Source: Mesorhizobium sp. 1M-11 (GTDB lineage: Bacteria > Pseudomonadota > Alphaproteobacteria > Rhizobiales > Rhizobiaceae). From it: DNA of 64,000 nucleotides. The notes below the pieces were generated by a model that was not told the DNA's origin, ran no database searches, and was given only the letters and a program-made list of their open reading frames with translations. Of this stretch, positions 48,314 to 59,771 are shown one piece after another. The DNA lies in contig NZ_LJSD01000075.1 in assembly GCF_001303895.1 (NCBI RefSeq), forward strand, positions 131,501 through 195,500, written 5' to 3'. The translations under genes were made by a program, and so were the position numbers. Numbering within the stretch: the stretch's first letter is position 1; each line of letters begins with the position of its first letter.

Positions 48314-49897
48314 ATGGCGGCCTCGGGCGAATTCGCGCAGACCGACGCGCCGGCCCGCATGTCCGGGCGGCGAGCCCCTGCCCGCTCCTTTCCATTGATC
48401 ACGCTGACCGCGATCATTATTTCCATTCTGGCATTGCTGCCGCTTGCTTTCGTGATTTTCATCGCCATCCAGACCGGCTGGGCCACGGTCGCGCAACTGG
48501 TGTTCAGGCCACGCGTCGGCGAACTGCTCGTCAACACCGTCCTTCTCGTCATATTGGCCGTACCGATTTGCGCGGTGCTTTCGGTGACGCTTGCCTGGTT
48601 GACGGAGCGCAGCGACCTGCCCGGTGCGCGGCTGTGGTCCTGGCTCGCCGTAGCGCCATTGGCGGTGCCGGCCTTCGTACACTCCTACGCCTGGATCACG
48701 TTCTGGCCGGATCTCAACGGCCTCTTCGCCGGCGTCTGGGTTTCGGTGATCGCCTATTTTCCCTTTCTCTACCTGCCGGTTTCGGCCGCCTTTCGCCGGC
48801 TCGATCCCGCCTTGGAGGATGCCGCCGCTTCGCTGGGTCTCAGTCCCTGGCGTGTTTTCTTCCGGGTGGTGCTGCCGCAACTGCGGCTGGCGCTGTGTGG
48901 CGGCGCCCTGCTGGTCGGCCTGCATCTGCTTGCCGAATACGGCCTCTATGTCTTTGTGCGCTTCGACACCTTCACCACTGCGATCGTCGACCAGTTCCAG
49001 TCGACCTTCAATGGCCCCGCTGCAAACATGCTGGCCGGCGTCCTGGTCGCCTGCTGCCTGGTGCTGCTGACGATTGAGGTGCTGGTGCGCGGCGAGGAGC
49101 GGTATGCCCGCGTCGGCTCCGGCGCCGCCCGTCTGAAGCCGCGTACGGCGCTCGGCCGCGTTACTCTGCCTTGCCTGTTGTTGCCGGTCGCCGTCACGCT
49201 GCTGGCGATCGGCGTGCCGTTTCTCACCATCGGCCGCTGGCTGATTGCCGGTGGCAGCGAAGTGTGGCGCATGGATGAGATCGGCCTGGCGCTCGGCCAG
49301 ACCCTGTTCCTCGCCATTGCCGGTGGCATACTTGCGACCATTGCGGCGACGCCCATGGCCTGGCTGTCGATCCGCGCGCCAGGCCGTCTGCAACGCATCC
49401 TGGAAGGCTGCAACTATGTGGTCGGGGCGCTGCCTGGCGTTGTGGTGGCGCTGGCGCTGGTCACCATCGCAGTGCGCGTCGTCCAGCCGCTCTACCAGAC
49501 GCTTGCCACCATCCTGTTTGCCTATGTGCTGATGTTCCTGCCGCGCGCGCTTGTCTCGCTGCGTGCTTCGATAGCACAGGCGCCGGTGGAGCTGGAACGT
49601 GCCGCCGGCAGTCTCGGCCGCTCGCCGTTGAAGGCGCTCTGGGCCACCACGATCCGCCTGTCGGCACCGGGCGCCGCAGCCGGCATGGCGCTGGTCGCGC
49701 TCGGCATCATGAACGAGTTGACCGCGACCCAGATGCTGGCACCCAACGGCACGCGCACGCTGGCGATGGCCTTCTGGAATTACAGCGGCGAGATCGACTA
49801 CGCGGCAGCCGCTCCCTATGCAGCGATCATGGTGTTGATGTCGCTGCCCCTTACCTGGCTGCTTTATGTGCAGTCGAAGCGAATGGCCGGCCAATGA
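48314..49897 (+). CDS. fbpB: Ferric iron ABC transporter, permease
   Basis: 527-aa inner-membrane protein that fuses two permease halves, as usual in the FbpB/SfuB family. EAA loops appear as [20 protein letters not shown] in the first half and [20 protein letters not shown] in the second. ATG 48314 is chosen over the upstream TTG. The stop overlaps the start of the ATPase gene. Confidence 0.93.
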   Translation: MAASGEFAQTDAPARMSGRRAPARSFPLITLTAIIISILALLPLAFVIFIAIQTGWATVAQLVFRPRVGELLVNTVLLVILAVPICAVLSVTLAWLTERSDLPGARLWSWLAVAPLAVPAFVHSYAWITFWPDLNGLFAGVWVSVIAYFPFLYLPVSAAFRRLDPALEDAAASLGLSPWRVFFRVVLPQLRLALCGGALLVGLHLLAEYGLYVFVRFDTFTTAIVDQFQSTFNGPAANMLAGVLVACCLVLLTIEVLVRGEERYARVGSGAARLKPRTALGRVTLPCLLLPVAVTLLAIGVPFLTIGRWLIAGGSEVWRMDEIGLALGQTLFLAIAGGILATIAATPMAWLSIRAPGRLQRILEGCNYVVGALPGVVVALALVTIAVRVVQPLYQTLATILFAYVLMFLPRALVSLRASIAQAPVELERAAGSLGRSPLKALWATTIRLSAPGAAAGMALVALGIMNELTATQMLAPNGTRTLAMAFWNYSGEIDYAAAAPYAAIMVLMSLPLTWLLYVQSKRMAGQ

Positions 49898-50979
49898 GTT
49901 TTCTGGAAATCGCCTCACTGTCGAAGAACTACGGTCCGGTTGCTGCCGTCGCCGGCATCGACCTTGCTGTCGCGGCGGGCAGCCGGACCGCGATCGTCGG
50001 TCCTTCCGGCTGCGGCAAGACCACGTTGCTGCGCCTCATCGCCGGCTTCGAGGCACCGGATGGCGGCCGCATCACGCTCGACGGCAAGCTGCTTGCCAAT
50101 GGCGGCACCAGCGTGCCGGCGCATCTGCGCGGGATCGGCCTGGTGGCGCAAGATGGCGCGCTGTTTCCGCACCTCACCATTGCCGGCAATATCGGCTTCG
50201 GCCTCGACCGCAAGGAGCCCCGGCGCGATGAGCGCATCGCCGAGCTGGCTTACATCGTCGGCCTCGACAAAAGCGTTCTGACCCGCCGCCCGCACCAGCT
50301 TTCAGGCGGCCAGCAGCAGCGCGTGGCATTGGCTCGTGCCATGGCGATGAAGCCGCGCCTGATGCTGCTCGACGAACCTTTTTCCGCACTGGACACCGGC
50401 CTGCGCGCTTCCATGCGCAAGGCAGTGGCCGAGATGCTGGAAAGCGCCGGCATCACCACCATCCTGGTCACGCATGACCAGGCGGAGGCGCTCTCCTTCG
50501 CCGACCAGGTTGCAGTGATGCGCGAAGGCCGTTTCTCGCAGACCGGCACGCCGCGCGACCTCTATCTCAGGCCCAAGGACCGCATGATCGCCGAATTCCT
50601 CGGTGACGCCATCGTGCTGTCGGCAAAGATCGCCAACGGCTATGCCGAATCCACGCTCGGTCGCATCGCCGTGGATGGCAGGGAGCGGCGTGAGGTTGCC
50701 CGCATCATGCTGAGACCCGAGCAGGTGCTGCTCGCTGCGGCCTCGCGCACCGATGTGGCTGCAGCCAAGCCGGGCGTCCTCTTCGGCGAAGTGACGGAAT
50801 CCGAATTCGGCGGCGCCGCCTGCGCGATCGCCGTCAAACTGCTCAACACCCCCGATCCACCCGAAGCGGCCGCCATCGGCTCGACACCGCTGGTCCTGAA
50901 AAAGCCGGGCGTCGACGCGCCATCGGTGGGCGACATCGTCCGCATCAGCGTCGTCGGCAAGGCGCACGTGTTCAGCTGA
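49894..50979 (+). CDS. fbpC: Ferric iron ABC transporter, ATP-binding protein
   Basis: 361-aa ATPase. Walker A is GPSGCGKTT, the signature is [10 protein letters not shown], Walker B is [12 protein letters not shown] and the H-loop is VTHDQAEAL. The C-terminal part is a TOBE-like regulatory domain, with RPEQVLL. The start ATGA overlaps the permease stop. Confidence 0.94.
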   Translation: MSFLEIASLSKNYGPVAAVAGIDLAVAAGSRTAIVGPSGCGKTTLLRLIAGFEAPDGGRITLDGKLLANGGTSVPAHLRGIGLVAQDGALFPHLTIAGNIGFGLDRKEPRRDERIAELAYIVGLDKSVLTRRPHQLSGGQQQRVALARAMAMKPRLMLLDEPFSALDTGLRASMRKAVAEMLESAGITTILVTHDQAEALSFADQVAVMREGRFSQTGTPRDLYLRPKDRMIAEFLGDAIVLSAKIANGYAESTLGRIAVDGRERREVARIMLRPEQVLLAAASRTDVAAAKPGVLFGEVTESEFGGAACAIAVKLLNTPDPPEAAAIGSTPLVLKKPGVDAPSVGDIVRISVVGKAHVFS

Positions 50980-51016
50980 AATGAGGGATCGCCAGCCCAT
51001 CCCTCGGCCTTCTGAC

Positions 51017-51120
51017 TAGAGCGTTTCCGTTTTTCACGGAAACGCAGAAACGCTCTAATCCTTTGTCTTTACGCAATTCCGGACGGAAAACCGCTACGCA
51101 CTTTTCCGGGAATTGCTCTA
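51017..51120. repeat. Bipartite palindromic repeat, copy 9
   Basis: 104 bp, module A first, flanked by TAGAGC and GCTCTA on both sides. The right end read on the minus strand is the TAG stop of the GFA-family gene. Confidence 0.93.
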
Positions 51121-51507
51121 GCCTGTATCGAAACGATAGCTGCGCAGCACTTTCCAGCTGCCAGATGCGCCGTCGCGCAGCTTCACCGTGATCCCCATAA
51201 GAAGGCCGGGATCGACAAGACGCAGATTGATCCCAGTCCTGCGACCGAGATCGTCCTCGGCGTGAGCGGCAATATGATGCGTGAAGCAGCCGCAATTCCG
51301 GCAGCGCAGCCATGTCAGCACACCTCTACCCCAGACATAGCGCTCGAAACCATTGTCCGGTGCAATCACCTCGACCGACCGACGGGTATAGTAGGCGAAG
51401 AGCGGCCCCTGCCGCCGACAGAACGAACAGTTGCACGCGGTGATCACGCGCGGCTTTCGTGGAAGCCGCAGCCTTACCTGTCCGCAATGGCAGACCGCCT
51501 CGATCAC
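51118..51507 (-). CDS. GFA family (CENP-V/Mss4-like) zinc protein
   Basis: 129-aa protein with the zinc cysteines of the glutathione-dependent formaldehyde-activating family: VCHCGQV, CNCSFCRRQG and CRNCGCFT. The first two residues fit a GTG start at 51507 behind AGGCAA; the longer frame crosses into ugpC in another reading frame. It lies 13 bases after the ugpC stop, so it probably belongs to the ugp transcript. The catalytic role is uncertain. Confidence 0.85.
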   Translation of the reverse strand: MIEAVCHCGQVRLRLPRKPRVITACNCSFCRRQGPLFAYYTRRSVEVIAPDNGFERYVWGRGVLTWLRCRNCGCFTHHIAAHAEDDLGRRTGINLRLVDPGLLMGITVKLRDGASGSWKVLRSYRFDTG

Positions 51508-51520
51508 TTGCCTATCGGGT

Positions 51521-52600
51521 CTAGGCCCGCTTCCCTGTGCTGTCGAACCAGTGCAGCTTCCCGGCCGGCACCATGACCTCAAGTCTGTCACCCGGCTTGG
51601 CCGCCGCACGGCCCGATACCCTGACCACGATACGGCCACCGGCCGCCGCGCAATAGAGGAAGCTTTCGGCACCCACCGGCTCGACCGCCTCGACGGTGGC
51701 TGACAGTTTGAGAGCGCCGGACGGCTTCGTCCCTTCGCCGATGACATCGGCATCTTCCGGACGGAAACCCAGCGTCGCGGCATGCACCGGCGCGGCGATC
51801 CCCAACGATGCGCCGTTGGCAAAGAGCTTCTCCGGCGTGTTGGCCGGGCTGTCCGGCTTGGCCGTGACGGCAAGCAGGTTCATGGGCGGCGCGCCGATGA
51901 AGGAAGCAACGAAGGTCGAGGCCGGTTTCTCGTAGATGTCGAGCGGCGCACCCATCTGCTCGACCAGCCCGGCATTCATGACCACCAGGATGTCGGCCAG
52001 CGTCATCGCTTCCAGCTGGTCATGCGTGACGTAGACCGAGGTGACACCCAGCGAGCGCTGCAGGTTCTTGATTTCCACGCGCATCTGCCCGCGCAGCTTG
52101 GCGTCGAGATTGGAAAGCGGTTCGTCGAACAGAAATACTTTCGGATTGCGCACGATGGCGCGGCCCATGGCGACGCGCTGGCGCTGGCCGCCGGAAAGCT
52201 CGCGCGGGCGCCGATCGAGCAGATGCGACAGCTCCAGCACCTTGGCGGTCGAGCGCACGCGCGAATCGATTTCGTCCTTCGGCGTGCCGCGGTTACGCAG
52301 GCCGTAGGCCATGTTGTCGTAGACCTTCATATGTGGGTAGAGCGCGTAGTTCTGGAACACCATGGCGATGTCCCGTTCGGTCGGTCCAACCGCGTTGACC
52401 ACCTTGCCGTCGATGGCGCAGGTACCTGACGAGATCGTCTCCAGGCCGGCAATCATGCGCAGCAGCGTGGACTTGCCGCAGCCGGACGGGCCGACCAACA
52501 CGCAAAGCTCCTTGTCGGGGATGGCGATCGACACGCCTTTCACCGCCTCCACCCCGCCGGGATAGACTTTGCGCACATCTTTCAGATCGACTGTCGCCAT
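51521..52600 (-). CDS. ugpC: Glycerol-3-phosphate ABC transporter, ATP-binding protein
   Basis: 359-aa ATPase. Walker A is GPSGCGKST, the signature is [10 protein letters not shown], Walker B is [12 protein letters not shown], and the C-terminal regulatory TOBE-like domain includes [10 protein letters not shown]. It energises uptake of sn-glycerol 3-phosphate through UgpAE. It lies seven bases after ugpE. Confidence 0.93.
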   Translation of the reverse strand: MATVDLKDVRKVYPGGVEAVKGVSIAIPDKELCVLVGPSGCGKSTLLRMIAGLETISSGTCAIDGKVVNAVGPTERDIAMVFQNYALYPHMKVYDNMAYGLRNRGTPKDEIDSRVRSTAKVLELSHLLDRRPRELSGGQRQRVAMGRAIVRNPKVFLFDEPLSNLDAKLRGQMRVEIKNLQRSLGVTSVYVTHDQLEAMTLADILVVMNAGLVEQMGAPLDIYEKPASTFVASFIGAPPMNLLAVTAKPDSPANTPEKLFANGASLGIAAPVHAATLGFRPEDADVIGEGTKPSGALKLSATVEAVEPVGAESFLYCAAAGGRIVVRVSGRAAAKPGDRLEVMVPAGKLHWFDSTGKRA

Positions 52601-52607
52601 CTATTTC

Positions 52608-53498
52608 CTATTTCTCCGTATCGACGAGACCGCGCACGAACCAACGCTGCATCAGCACCACGACCAGGATAGGCGGAACGATGGCGAGGATCGCCGTGAC
52701 CATCACCAGATGCCATTGCGTGTCGGCGTCGGCGAAGGACACCATCTTCTTCAGCGCAATGACGATGGTGGTCATGTCATTGCGGTTTGTGACCAGCAGC
52801 GGCCACAGATATTGCGTCCAGCCATAGATGAAGAGAATGACGAACAGCGCCGCTATGTTGGTGCGTGACAGCGGCAAAAGGATATCGAAGAAGAACCGCC
52901 ACGGGCCGGCGCCATCGACCCGCGCGGCTTCGACCAGTTCGCCCGGAATGGTCATGAAGAACTGCCGGAACAGCAGTGTCGCCGTCGCCGACGCAATCAA
53001 CGGAATGATCAGGCCGGCATAGGTGTCTATCAGCCCGAGGTCGACCATCACCTTGTAGGTCGGCAGGATGCGCACCTCGACCGGCAGCATCAACGTGATG
53101 AAGATCAGCCAGAAGATGGCCATCCGGAACGGAAACCGGAAGAAGACGATGGCATAGGCCGACAGGATCGAGATCATGATCTTGCCGACGGCGATGCCCA
53201 GCGCCATCACCGTCGTATTCAGCAGCAGCGTGCCGGCACCGACGCCCCCAAGGCGGCCGGCACCGCCGAACAGGGCCTCCGCATAGTTGTTCCAGAACTC
53301 GCCGCCGGGCACGAGCGGCAGCGGTGGCCGGAGGATCGTCTGCAGCGTCTGCGTGGACGCAACGAAGGTGTAGTAGATCGGGAAGGCAACGATCACCAGG
53401 CCAAGGATCAGGATGGCATGGGCGACATAGATGCTCGCTGCCGACTGGCCGATCATCAGCTTGTCATGCCCGCTGCCGGGTGCCTTCGGCTCAGCCAT
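52608..53498 (-). CDS. ugpE: Glycerol-3-phosphate ABC transporter, permease UgpE
   Basis: 296-aa inner-membrane permease with six segments. The EAA loop is [23 protein letters not shown] 53498 follows AAGGAAGG and overlaps the end of ugpA by eight bases. Confidence 0.94.
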   Translation of the reverse strand: MAEPKAPGSGHDKLMIGQSAASIYVAHAILILGLVIVAFPIYYTFVASTQTLQTILRPPLPLVPGGEFWNNYAEALFGGAGRLGGVGAGTLLLNTTVMALGIAVGKIMISILSAYAIVFFRFPFRMAIFWLIFITLMLPVEVRILPTYKVMVDLGLIDTYAGLIIPLIASATATLLFRQFFMTIPGELVEAARVDGAGPWRFFFDILLPLSRTNIAALFVILFIYGWTQYLWPLLVTNRNDMTTIVIALKKMVSFADADTQWHLVMVTAILAIVPPILVVVLMQRWFVRGLVDTEK

Positions 53499-54375
53499 AA
53501 TGCACCTTCCTTTCCACATAGCGGAACTGGATGGCGGTGAGCGCGATCACGATGATCATCAGGATGACAGACTGTGCGGCGGAAGACCCCAGGATCAGAT
53601 TGACGAAGCCGTCATTGTAGACCTTGTAGACCAGTGTCTCCGTGGCCTTGCCGGGTCCGCCGCCGGTGACGGCATGCACGATGCCGAACGTATCGAAGAA
53701 GGCATAGGTCGTGTTGATGACCAGCAGGAAGAAGGTGGTCGGGGCGAGCAGCGGGAAGACGATCGTCCAGAAGCGTTTCACCTCCTTGGCGCCATCGATC
53801 GCAGCGGCCTCGATCAGCGTTTTGGGGATCGCCTGCAGCCCGGCGACGAAGAACAGGAAGTTGTAGCTGATCTGCTTCCACGAGGCGGCAGCCACCAGCA
53901 GGATCATCGCATCGGTGCCGTTGAGCACCGGATCCCAGGCGATGCCCATCTTCCGCAACAGGATCGCCAGCGAACCGATCGACGGGTTGAACAGGAAAAG
54001 AAACAGCATGCCCGCGATGGCGGGAGCCACGGCGTAAGGCCAAATCAGAAGCGTGCGATAGAGGCCTTTGCTGCGCACCACCTTTTCGGCCATGACCGCA
54101 AGCAGAAGGGCGGCGATCATGGCGACCGCGGCCGTCGCCACCGAAAAGACCACCGTGACCTTGATCGAATGCAGATAGTTGGGATCGGCCAGCACCTTCT
54201 TGAAATTGTCGAACCAGACGAATTTCGATTTCAGGCCGAACGGATCCTCCTTGAGCATCGACTGGTAGAGCGCCTGTGCCGCTGGCCAATAGAAGAACAC
54301 CAGCGTAATGGCGAGCTGCGGTGCCACCAGAAGATAAGGCAGCACCCTGTTCGGGAAGACGACGCGAGGGGTCAT
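53491..54375 (-). CDS. ugpA: Glycerol-3-phosphate ABC transporter, permease UgpA
   Basis: 294-aa inner-membrane permease with six segments. The EAA loop is [20 protein letters not shown]. It partners UgpE. It is separated from ugpB by a 178-base repeat-rich gap. Confidence 0.94.
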   Translation of the reverse strand: MTPRVVFPNRVLPYLLVAPQLAITLVFFYWPAAQALYQSMLKEDPFGLKSKFVWFDNFKKVLADPNYLHSIKVTVVFSVATAAVAMIAALLLAVMAEKVVRSKGLYRTLLIWPYAVAPAIAGMLFLFLFNPSIGSLAILLRKMGIAWDPVLNGTDAMILLVAAASWKQISYNFLFFVAGLQAIPKTLIEAAAIDGAKEVKRFWTIVFPLLAPTTFFLLVINTTYAFFDTFGIVHAVTGGGPGKATETLVYKVYNDGFVNLILGSSAAQSVILMIIVIALTAIQFRYVERKVHYG

Positions 54376-54376
54376 C

Positions 54377-54545
54377 GCAGCCTTGCCTCCCCCCTTGAGG
54401 GGGAGGTGCCGCCAAAGACGGCGGTGGGGGTCCTATCAAAAGGAACCGCCCGTTCGCCCACGTTGAAACAGAGTCCGCACGCGCCCGCTTGGACCCCCTT
54501 TGACCGCTGCGCGGCCATCTCCCCCTCGAAGGGGGAGAACACGCC
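54377..54545. repeat. Intergenic repeat with GC-rich hairpins inside the ugp operon
   Basis: It carries at least two strong hairpins, CTCCCCC / GGGGGAG near 54388-54410 and TCTCCCCCT / AGGGGGAGA near 54521-54541, plus a GTGCCGCC...GGCGGTG stretch. Similar CTCCCCC elements are common between rhizobial genes. It probably lowers expression of ugpAEC relative to ugpB. Confidence 0.7.
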
Positions 54546-54553
54546 GGCGCTCA

Positions 54554-55864
54554 TCAATTCCCCAGCGCTTCCTTGATGGCGGCATTGCCGCGCGAGACCG
54601 CGTTGTCGAGTGCCTGCTGCGCTGTCTGCTGACCGGCCAGCATCTTCTCATATTCCTCGTTCTGGATATCGCGCACCTGTGGCAGGTTGGGCAGGCGCAC
54701 GCCCTTGGAATTGTCGGTCGGCGCCTTGCCCATCATCTGCAGGATCGGCGTCTCACGGCCCGGATTCTTTTCGTAGAAACCAGACTTCTTGGTTGCTTCA
54801 TAGGCGGCCAGCGTGACCGGCAGGTAGCCGGATTTCTGGTGCAGGTATTCCTGCACTTCGGTCTTCGACAGATAGGTGAAGAAGGCCGCTACGCCCTTGT
54901 ATTGTTCTTCGGATTTGCCACCAAAGACCCACAGGCTGGCGCCTCCCGGCGTGGTGTTTTGCGGTGCGCCAGGCGCGTCGCTGTCATAGGGCAGTTGGCC
55001 GATGCCATAGTTCATGCCCGACTTGACGATATCGCCGAGACCGCCCGAAGATTCGGTGAGAATGCCGCACTCGCCGGCGAGGAAGAGCTGCTTGGCTTCC
55101 GAGGTGCGGCCGCCATATTTGAAGGTGCCATCCTTGGCGAGATCGGCCAGTGCCTGGAAGTGATTGACGTAGAGCGGCGCGTTGATCTTCAGCTCGACAT
55201 CGCCGCCGGCAAGACCGTTCTGCTGTGTCGCCCACGACACATTGTTCCAGGCCGCGAAGTTCTCGGTATGGATCCAGGTCAGCCAGGTCGAGGTGTAACC
55301 GCAGGCGGCTGCACCGCTCGACTTGATCTTCTTGGCCGCTTCCCAGACTTCGTTCCAGGTCTTGGGTGGCGTGTTCACATCCAGTCCGGCCTTCTGGAAG
55401 ATGTCCTTGTTGTAATAGAGGATCGGCGAGGAGGAATTGTAGGGGAAGGACAGCATGGTGCCGTCAGGTTTCGAATAGTAGGCCACGATGCCCGGCAGAT
55501 ACTGGCCCTTGTCGAATTGCGCGCCCGATTCGGTCAGCACATCGGCCACCGGCTTCACGGCGCCCTCGGCGGCCATCATCACACCGGTGCCGACATCGAA
55601 TACCTGCAGGATGTCCGGCGCCTGTTTGGCGCGGAAGGCGGCGATGCCGGCATTCAATGCTTCCGGATAGGTACCCTTGAATACCGGAACCAGCTCATAG
55701 TCTTTCTGGCTGGCGTTGAAGTCCTTGGCGATCTTGTCGACGACTTCGGCGTTGGCGCCGGTCATGGCATGCCACCAGCTGATCTGCGTGACGGCAAAAG
55801 CCGAAGTGGTGGTGCAAAGAACGACTGTAGCGGCGACCCCGGCCGCAAGACCGCGAAACGACAT
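54554..55864 (-). CDS. ugpB: Glycerol-3-phosphate ABC transporter, substrate-binding protein
   Basis: 436-aa periplasmic binding protein with a signal peptide (cut about residue 24, after SAFA). Conserved ISWWHAMTGANAEVVDKIAK and FPYNSSSPILYYNKDIFQKA match UgpB. It heads the ugp operon. Unlike many rhizobial ugp promoters, the upstream 170 bases show no clear Pho box. GGGAGAG precedes the ATG. Confidence 0.95.
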   Translation of the reverse strand: MSFRGLAAGVAATVVLCTTTSAFAVTQISWWHAMTGANAEVVDKIAKDFNASQKDYELVPVFKGTYPEALNAGIAAFRAKQAPDILQVFDVGTGVMMAAEGAVKPVADVLTESGAQFDKGQYLPGIVAYYSKPDGTMLSFPYNSSSPILYYNKDIFQKAGLDVNTPPKTWNEVWEAAKKIKSSGAAACGYTSTWLTWIHTENFAAWNNVSWATQQNGLAGGDVELKINAPLYVNHFQALADLAKDGTFKYGGRTSEAKQLFLAGECGILTESSGGLGDIVKSGMNYGIGQLPYDSDAPGAPQNTTPGGASLWVFGGKSEEQYKGVAAFFTYLSKTEVQEYLHQKSGYLPVTLAAYEATKKSGFYEKNPGRETPILQMMGKAPTDNSKGVRLPNLPQVRDIQNEEYEKMLAGQQTAQQALDNAVSRGNAAIKEALGN

Positions 55865-56031
55865 GTTTCTCTCCCGTTATCCGTTGGCGTACGAAAACGT
55901 CCGCGACGGGAGTATGGGTCGAATACGATGAGCCGACAACGTTTTTGTTTCGAGTGCGACTATCGTAGCATCGTTTGGCTTGCGACTGGCTTTCGAATTG
56001 CTCGAAATTCGTTAGCCGACATTTCTTATGA

Positions 56032-56091
56032 AGCATGGCCTTGCCCGAAAAGCCTGCAGCTTTTGCTGCGCTGACCTTCGGTTCGGGACTT
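56032..56091. repeat. Second-family palindromic repeat, copy 3
   Basis: Same family as 4709 and 34397, on the opposite strand. Its end directly adjoins the tlpA stop codon. Confidence 0.8.
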
Positions 56092-56773
56092 AGTTAGCCA
56101 GCGCTGCATCCATCAGGCGCTTCGCATCATCGCCTGCCCATTCGGCCGGACCGTTCATGTGGCCGATCAGGCAGCCCTCGCCGTCGACCAGAAGCGTCAC
56201 GGGCAGGCCCAGCGCCAGGCCGCGTTTCTTCAAATCGTTGAATACGCCCATCGAAGCATCGCGATAGTGCGCCAGCGACTTCACGCCGATCTCGTCGAGG
56301 AAGGCCTTCGGCTTGGCATCGTCGCCGGTGTCGACATTGACCGTCATCACCTCGAACTTGTCCGAGCCCTTTTCCTTCTGCAACGCATCGAGCGCCGGCA
56401 TTTCGGCGCGGCACGGCGCACACCAGGTTGCCCAGAGATTGACCAGGACGGTCTTGCCGGCGCGATCTGCCAATGTCATCGGCTTGCCGTCCGGCCCGTT
56501 GAAGGCAAGCGCCTTCAACGATTGCGGCGGATCGGCCGGCAGAAGGGCCGCAACCTGGCCTGTCGCAGCGGCGGCGACCTTCTTGGCGCGCTCGGCCTTT
56601 GCGGCGCAGACCGTGTCGTCCTTGCCGGCCGAAGCCGTTGCCACCGGTTCGGGCGCATTGTTGCCAGACCCGCTCTCCCTGACATATACCGCGACCGCGC
56701 CGGCCAGCACGCCGGCGACAACCGCGGCCATGATCAGCCGTGGGGCGGGAAAGAATTTCTTGCCGTCTGCCAT
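56090..56773 (-). CDS. tlpA: TlpA-family thiol:disulfide protein
   Basis: 227-aa membrane-anchored periplasmic thioredoxin-like protein. One segment ([19 protein letters not shown]) anchors it, followed by a TlpA insert and the active site WCAPC (C118, C121) in [14 protein letters not shown]. It probably reduces cytochrome or Cu sites during oxidase maturation. ATG 56773 is preferred over the upstream TTG. It is divergent from argH. Confidence 0.92.
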   Translation of the reverse strand: MADGKKFFPAPRLIMAAVVAGVLAGAVAVYVRESGSGNNAPEPVATASAGKDDTVCAAKAERAKKVAAAATGQVAALLPADPPQSLKALAFNGPDGKPMTLADRAGKTVLVNLWATWCAPCRAEMPALDALQKEKGSDKFEVMTVNVDTGDDAKPKAFLDEIGVKSLAHYRDASMGVFNDLKKRGLALGLPVTLLVDGEGCLIGHMNGPAEWAGDDAKRLMDAALAN

Positions 56774-56805
56774 GTCCAAATGTCTCCGGGGAACGGGTTA
56801 TAGCG

Positions 56806-58206
56806 ATGAGCGACAAGAAGGCCAGCAACCAGATGTGGGGCGGACGATTTGCCTCGGGCCCGGCCGCGATCATGGAAGCGATCAACGCGTCCATTTCGTT
56901 CGATCGCAAACTCTATGCGCAGGACATCCGCGGCTCGCTCGCCCACAGTGAGATGCTGGCCGAAACAGGCATTATTTCGACGGACGATCAACACAAGATC
57001 GCTCACGGCCTGAACACGATTTTGAAAGAGATCGAGACTGGACAGTTCGAGTTTTCGACCCGGCTGGAAGACATCCATATGAATGTCGAAGCTCGCCTTG
57101 CCGAACTGATCGGGTCTGCGGCCGGCCGCCTGCACACCGCACGCTCGCGCAACGACCAGGTCGCGGTCGACTTCCGGCTTTGGGTGAAGGACGAGTTCCA
57201 TCGCGTGGCCGAAGCCCTGAAGGGACTGATCGCCGTTTTCCTGGTACGCGCCGAGGAACATGCCGCCACCGTCATGCCGGGCTTCACCCATCTGCAGACC
57301 GCGCAGCCGGTGACCTTCGGCCACCACTGCCTGGCCTATGTCGAAATGTTCGCCCGCGACCTGTCGCGCGTGCGCGACGCGATCCAACGCATGGACGAGA
57401 GCCCGCTGGGTGCGGCGGCCCTTGCCGGCACAGGGTTCCCGATCGATCGTCGCCAAACGGCCAAGGCGCTCGGCTTCCGCGAACCGACCCGCAATTCGCT
57501 CGACAGCGTTTCGGACCGCGACTACGCGCTGGAATTCCTGTCGGTGGCTGCGATCTCGGCCACCCATCTGTCGCGGCTGGCGGAGGAGATCGTCATCTGG
57601 TCGACGCCGCAATTCGGCTTCGTGCGTCTGTCGGATTCCTTCTCCACGGGCTCCTCGATCATGCCGCAGAAGAAGAACCCGGATGCCGCCGAGCTGGTGC
57701 GCGCCAAGACAGGCCGCGTCAACGGCCATCTCATCGGCCTGCTCACCGTCATGAAGGGCCTGCCGCTGACCTATTCCAAGGACATGCAGGAGGACAAGGA
57801 AGCCGTATTCGACGCCGCCGAAACGCTCGACCTGATGCTCGCAGCCATGACCGGCATGGTGGGCGACATGACGATCAACGTGGCCGCGATGAAAAAGGCT
57901 GCCGGATCCGGCTATTCGACCGCGACCGACCTTGCCGATTGGCTGGTGCGTACGCTGGGCATGCCGTTCCGCGAAGCACACCACGTCACCGGCCGTGCGG
58001 TGGCGCTTGCCGAGACCAAGAAGGTCGGCCTCGAAAAACTGATGCTGGAAGACCTGCAGTCGATCCACGACGGCATCACTCAGGACATCTTCTCGGTGCT
58101 GTCGGTTCAGAATTCGGTCAAGAGCCGCACATCGTTCGGCGGCACCGCGCCTTCGGAAGTCCGCAAACAGATCCGTTACTGGAAAAAGCGCCTCGCTAAG
58201 GCTTGA
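56806..58206 (+). CDS. argH: Argininosuccinate lyase
   Basis: 466-aa lyase making arginine and fumarate. Contains [33 protein letters not shown] and the fumarase-family signature [12 protein letters not shown] with its catalytic serine loop. ATG 56806 (MSDKK) is the family start. A lipoprotein gene and lysA follow on the same strand. Confidence 0.97.
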   Translation: MSDKKASNQMWGGRFASGPAAIMEAINASISFDRKLYAQDIRGSLAHSEMLAETGIISTDDQHKIAHGLNTILKEIETGQFEFSTRLEDIHMNVEARLAELIGSAAGRLHTARSRNDQVAVDFRLWVKDEFHRVAEALKGLIAVFLVRAEEHAATVMPGFTHLQTAQPVTFGHHCLAYVEMFARDLSRVRDAIQRMDESPLGAAALAGTGFPIDRRQTAKALGFREPTRNSLDSVSDRDYALEFLSVAAISATHLSRLAEEIVIWSTPQFGFVRLSDSFSTGSSIMPQKKNPDAAELVRAKTGRVNGHLIGLLTVMKGLPLTYSKDMQEDKEAVFDAAETLDLMLAAMTGMVGDMTINVAAMKKAAGSGYSTATDLADWLVRTLGMPFREAHHVTGRAVALAETKKVGLEKLMLEDLQSIHDGITQDIFSVLSVQNSVKSRTSFGGTAPSEVRKQIRYWKKRLAKA

Positions 58207-58273
58207 TGCCGGATGCAATGCCTAAGAAACTCCGCTACAAGCGACAGCTCGAAACGCACGGACGGAAACAACG

Positions 58274-58483
58274 ATGACGGCAGGCAGGATACTGGTGACG
58301 CTGACGGTTCTGGCGGCGGTGACGGCAGTGACGGCCTGCGGACGTCGCGCTGGTCTCGATACGCCTTACGAGGCCGCCGTGCAGGCGCGCAAGGATGCCG
58401 CCAAGGCCAAGCAGCCATTGCCTCCGGAACCGACGAAACCGGAAACGGACAAGCCGTTCATTCTCGACAAGCTGATCCAGTAG
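58274..58483 (+). CDS. lptM: Small lipoprotein, LptM (YifL)-like
   Basis: 69-aa lipoprotein. The signal peptide ends in a lipobox with C22 (VTACGRR), and the rest is a short proline- and lysine-rich chain. Its place between argH and lysA is that of the LptM/YifL proteins in proteobacteria, which support assembly of the LPS exporter LptD. Confidence 0.82.
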   Translation: MTAGRILVTLTVLAAVTAVTACGRRAGLDTPYEAAVQARKDAAKAKQPLPPEPTKPETDKPFILDKLIQ

Positions 58484-58502
58484 CCTTCCGGACGAGTTAC
58501 CC

Positions 58503-59771
58503 GTGAACCATTTCGATTATCGCGACGGCATCCTGCATGCCGAGGACGTGGCAATACCCGCAATCGCGGCGAGCGTCGGCACGCCGTTCTATTGCTATTC
58601 CACCGCGACATTGACACGCCATTTCCGTGTTTTTTCGGAAGCCTTCGCCGAACTCGACGCGCTGGTCTGCTATTCGCCAAAGGCGAATTCCAATCAGGCG
58701 GTGCTGCGCACGCTGGCGAAGCTGGGTGCCGGCGCCGACGTGGTTTCGGAGGGCGAGCTGCGCCGCGCGCTCGCAGCCGACATTCCGGCCGGCAAGATCG
58801 TTTTTTCCGGCGTCGGCAAGACCGCACGCGAAATGGATTTTGCGCTCGCAGCCGGCATCCATTGCTTCAACATCGAATCCGAGCCGGAGCTGGAGCTGCT
58901 GTCGGCACGTGCCGTGGCGACGGGAAAGACCGCGCCGGTGTCACTGCGCGTCAACCCGGACGTCGACGCCAAGACGCACAAGAAGATCTCCACAGGCAAG
59001 GCCGAGAACAAGTTCGGCGTGCCATGGCAGCGGGCTCGTGAAGTCTATAGGCGCATGGCCGAATTGCCGGGCATCAGGGCTATCGGCATCGACACCCATA
59101 TCGGCAGCCAGATCACCGAGCTGCAGCCTTTCGACGATGCCTATCGGCTGCTCGCCGAACTCGCAGTGACGCTGCGCGACGATGGTCACGCCATCGAACA
59201 TATCGATCTCGGCGGCGGCCTGGGCATCCCCTACAAGACCGACAACAACCCGCCGCCATTGCCCGACGCCTATGCAGGCATTGTGAAGAAGCATGTCGGC
59301 GGACTGGGGCTCAAGGTGATCTTCGAGCCAGGCCGCCTGATCGTCGGCAATGCCGGCATCCTGGTTGCCGAGGTGATCTACCTCAAGGAAGGCGAGGCCA
59401 AGAATTTCGTCATCATCGATGCGGCGATGAACGATCTGATCCGCCCGACGCTTTATGATGCCTACCATGACATTCGCCCTGTACGGCTGGGTCCGGCCAA
59501 CGGGCCGCGCATCCGTGCCGATGTGGTGGGTCCGGTCTGTGAAACCGGCGACTATCTTGGCCATGACCGCGATCTGCCGAAGCCGAAGAGCGGCGACCTG
59601 ATCGCCATCGGCACTGCCGGCGCTTATGGTGCGTCCCAGTCCAGCACCTACAACACCCGCCTGCTTGTGCCGGAAGTGCTGGTCGATGGTGACCGTTTCG
59701 CCGTCGTGCGGCCGCGCCGGACCTATGAAGAGCTGATCGGCCTGGACACGATCCCGGACTGGCTGGCTTAG
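58503..59771 (+). CDS. lysA: Diaminopimelate decarboxylase
   Basis: 422-aa PLP enzyme for the last step of lysine synthesis. PLP lysine is K60 in VCYSPKANSNQ, with the HIGSQI and GGGLGIPY motifs and CETGD at the second active site. It starts with GTG at 58503 behind GGACGAG. Its 3' end overlaps the convergent monooxygenase gene by four bases. Confidence 0.97.
   Translation: MNHFDYRDGILHAEDVAIPAIAASVGTPFYCYSTATLTRHFRVFSEAFAELDALVCYSPKANSNQAVLRTLAKLGAGADVVSEGELRRALAADIPAGKIVFSGVGKTAREMDFALAAGIHCFNIESEPELELLSARAVATGKTAPVSLRVNPDVDAKTHKKISTGKAENKFGVPWQRAREVYRRMAELPGIRAIGIDTHIGSQITELQPFDDAYRLLAELAVTLRDDGHAIEHIDLGGGLGIPYKTDNNPPPLPDAYAGIVKKHVGGLGLKVIFEPGRLIVGNAGILVAEVIYLKEGEAKNFVIIDAAMNDLIRPTLYDAYHDIRPVRLGPANGPRIRADVVGPVCETGDYLGHDRDLPKPKSGDLIAIGTAGAYGASQSSTYNTRLLVPEVLVDGDRFAVVRPRRTYEELIGLDTIPDWLA

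Noticed and set aside
55865-56031. Pho box upstream of ugpB
   Set aside because: No pair of CTGTCAT-like heptamers with 11-bp spacing is visible on either strand, though ugp is often PhoB-regulated in rhizobia.
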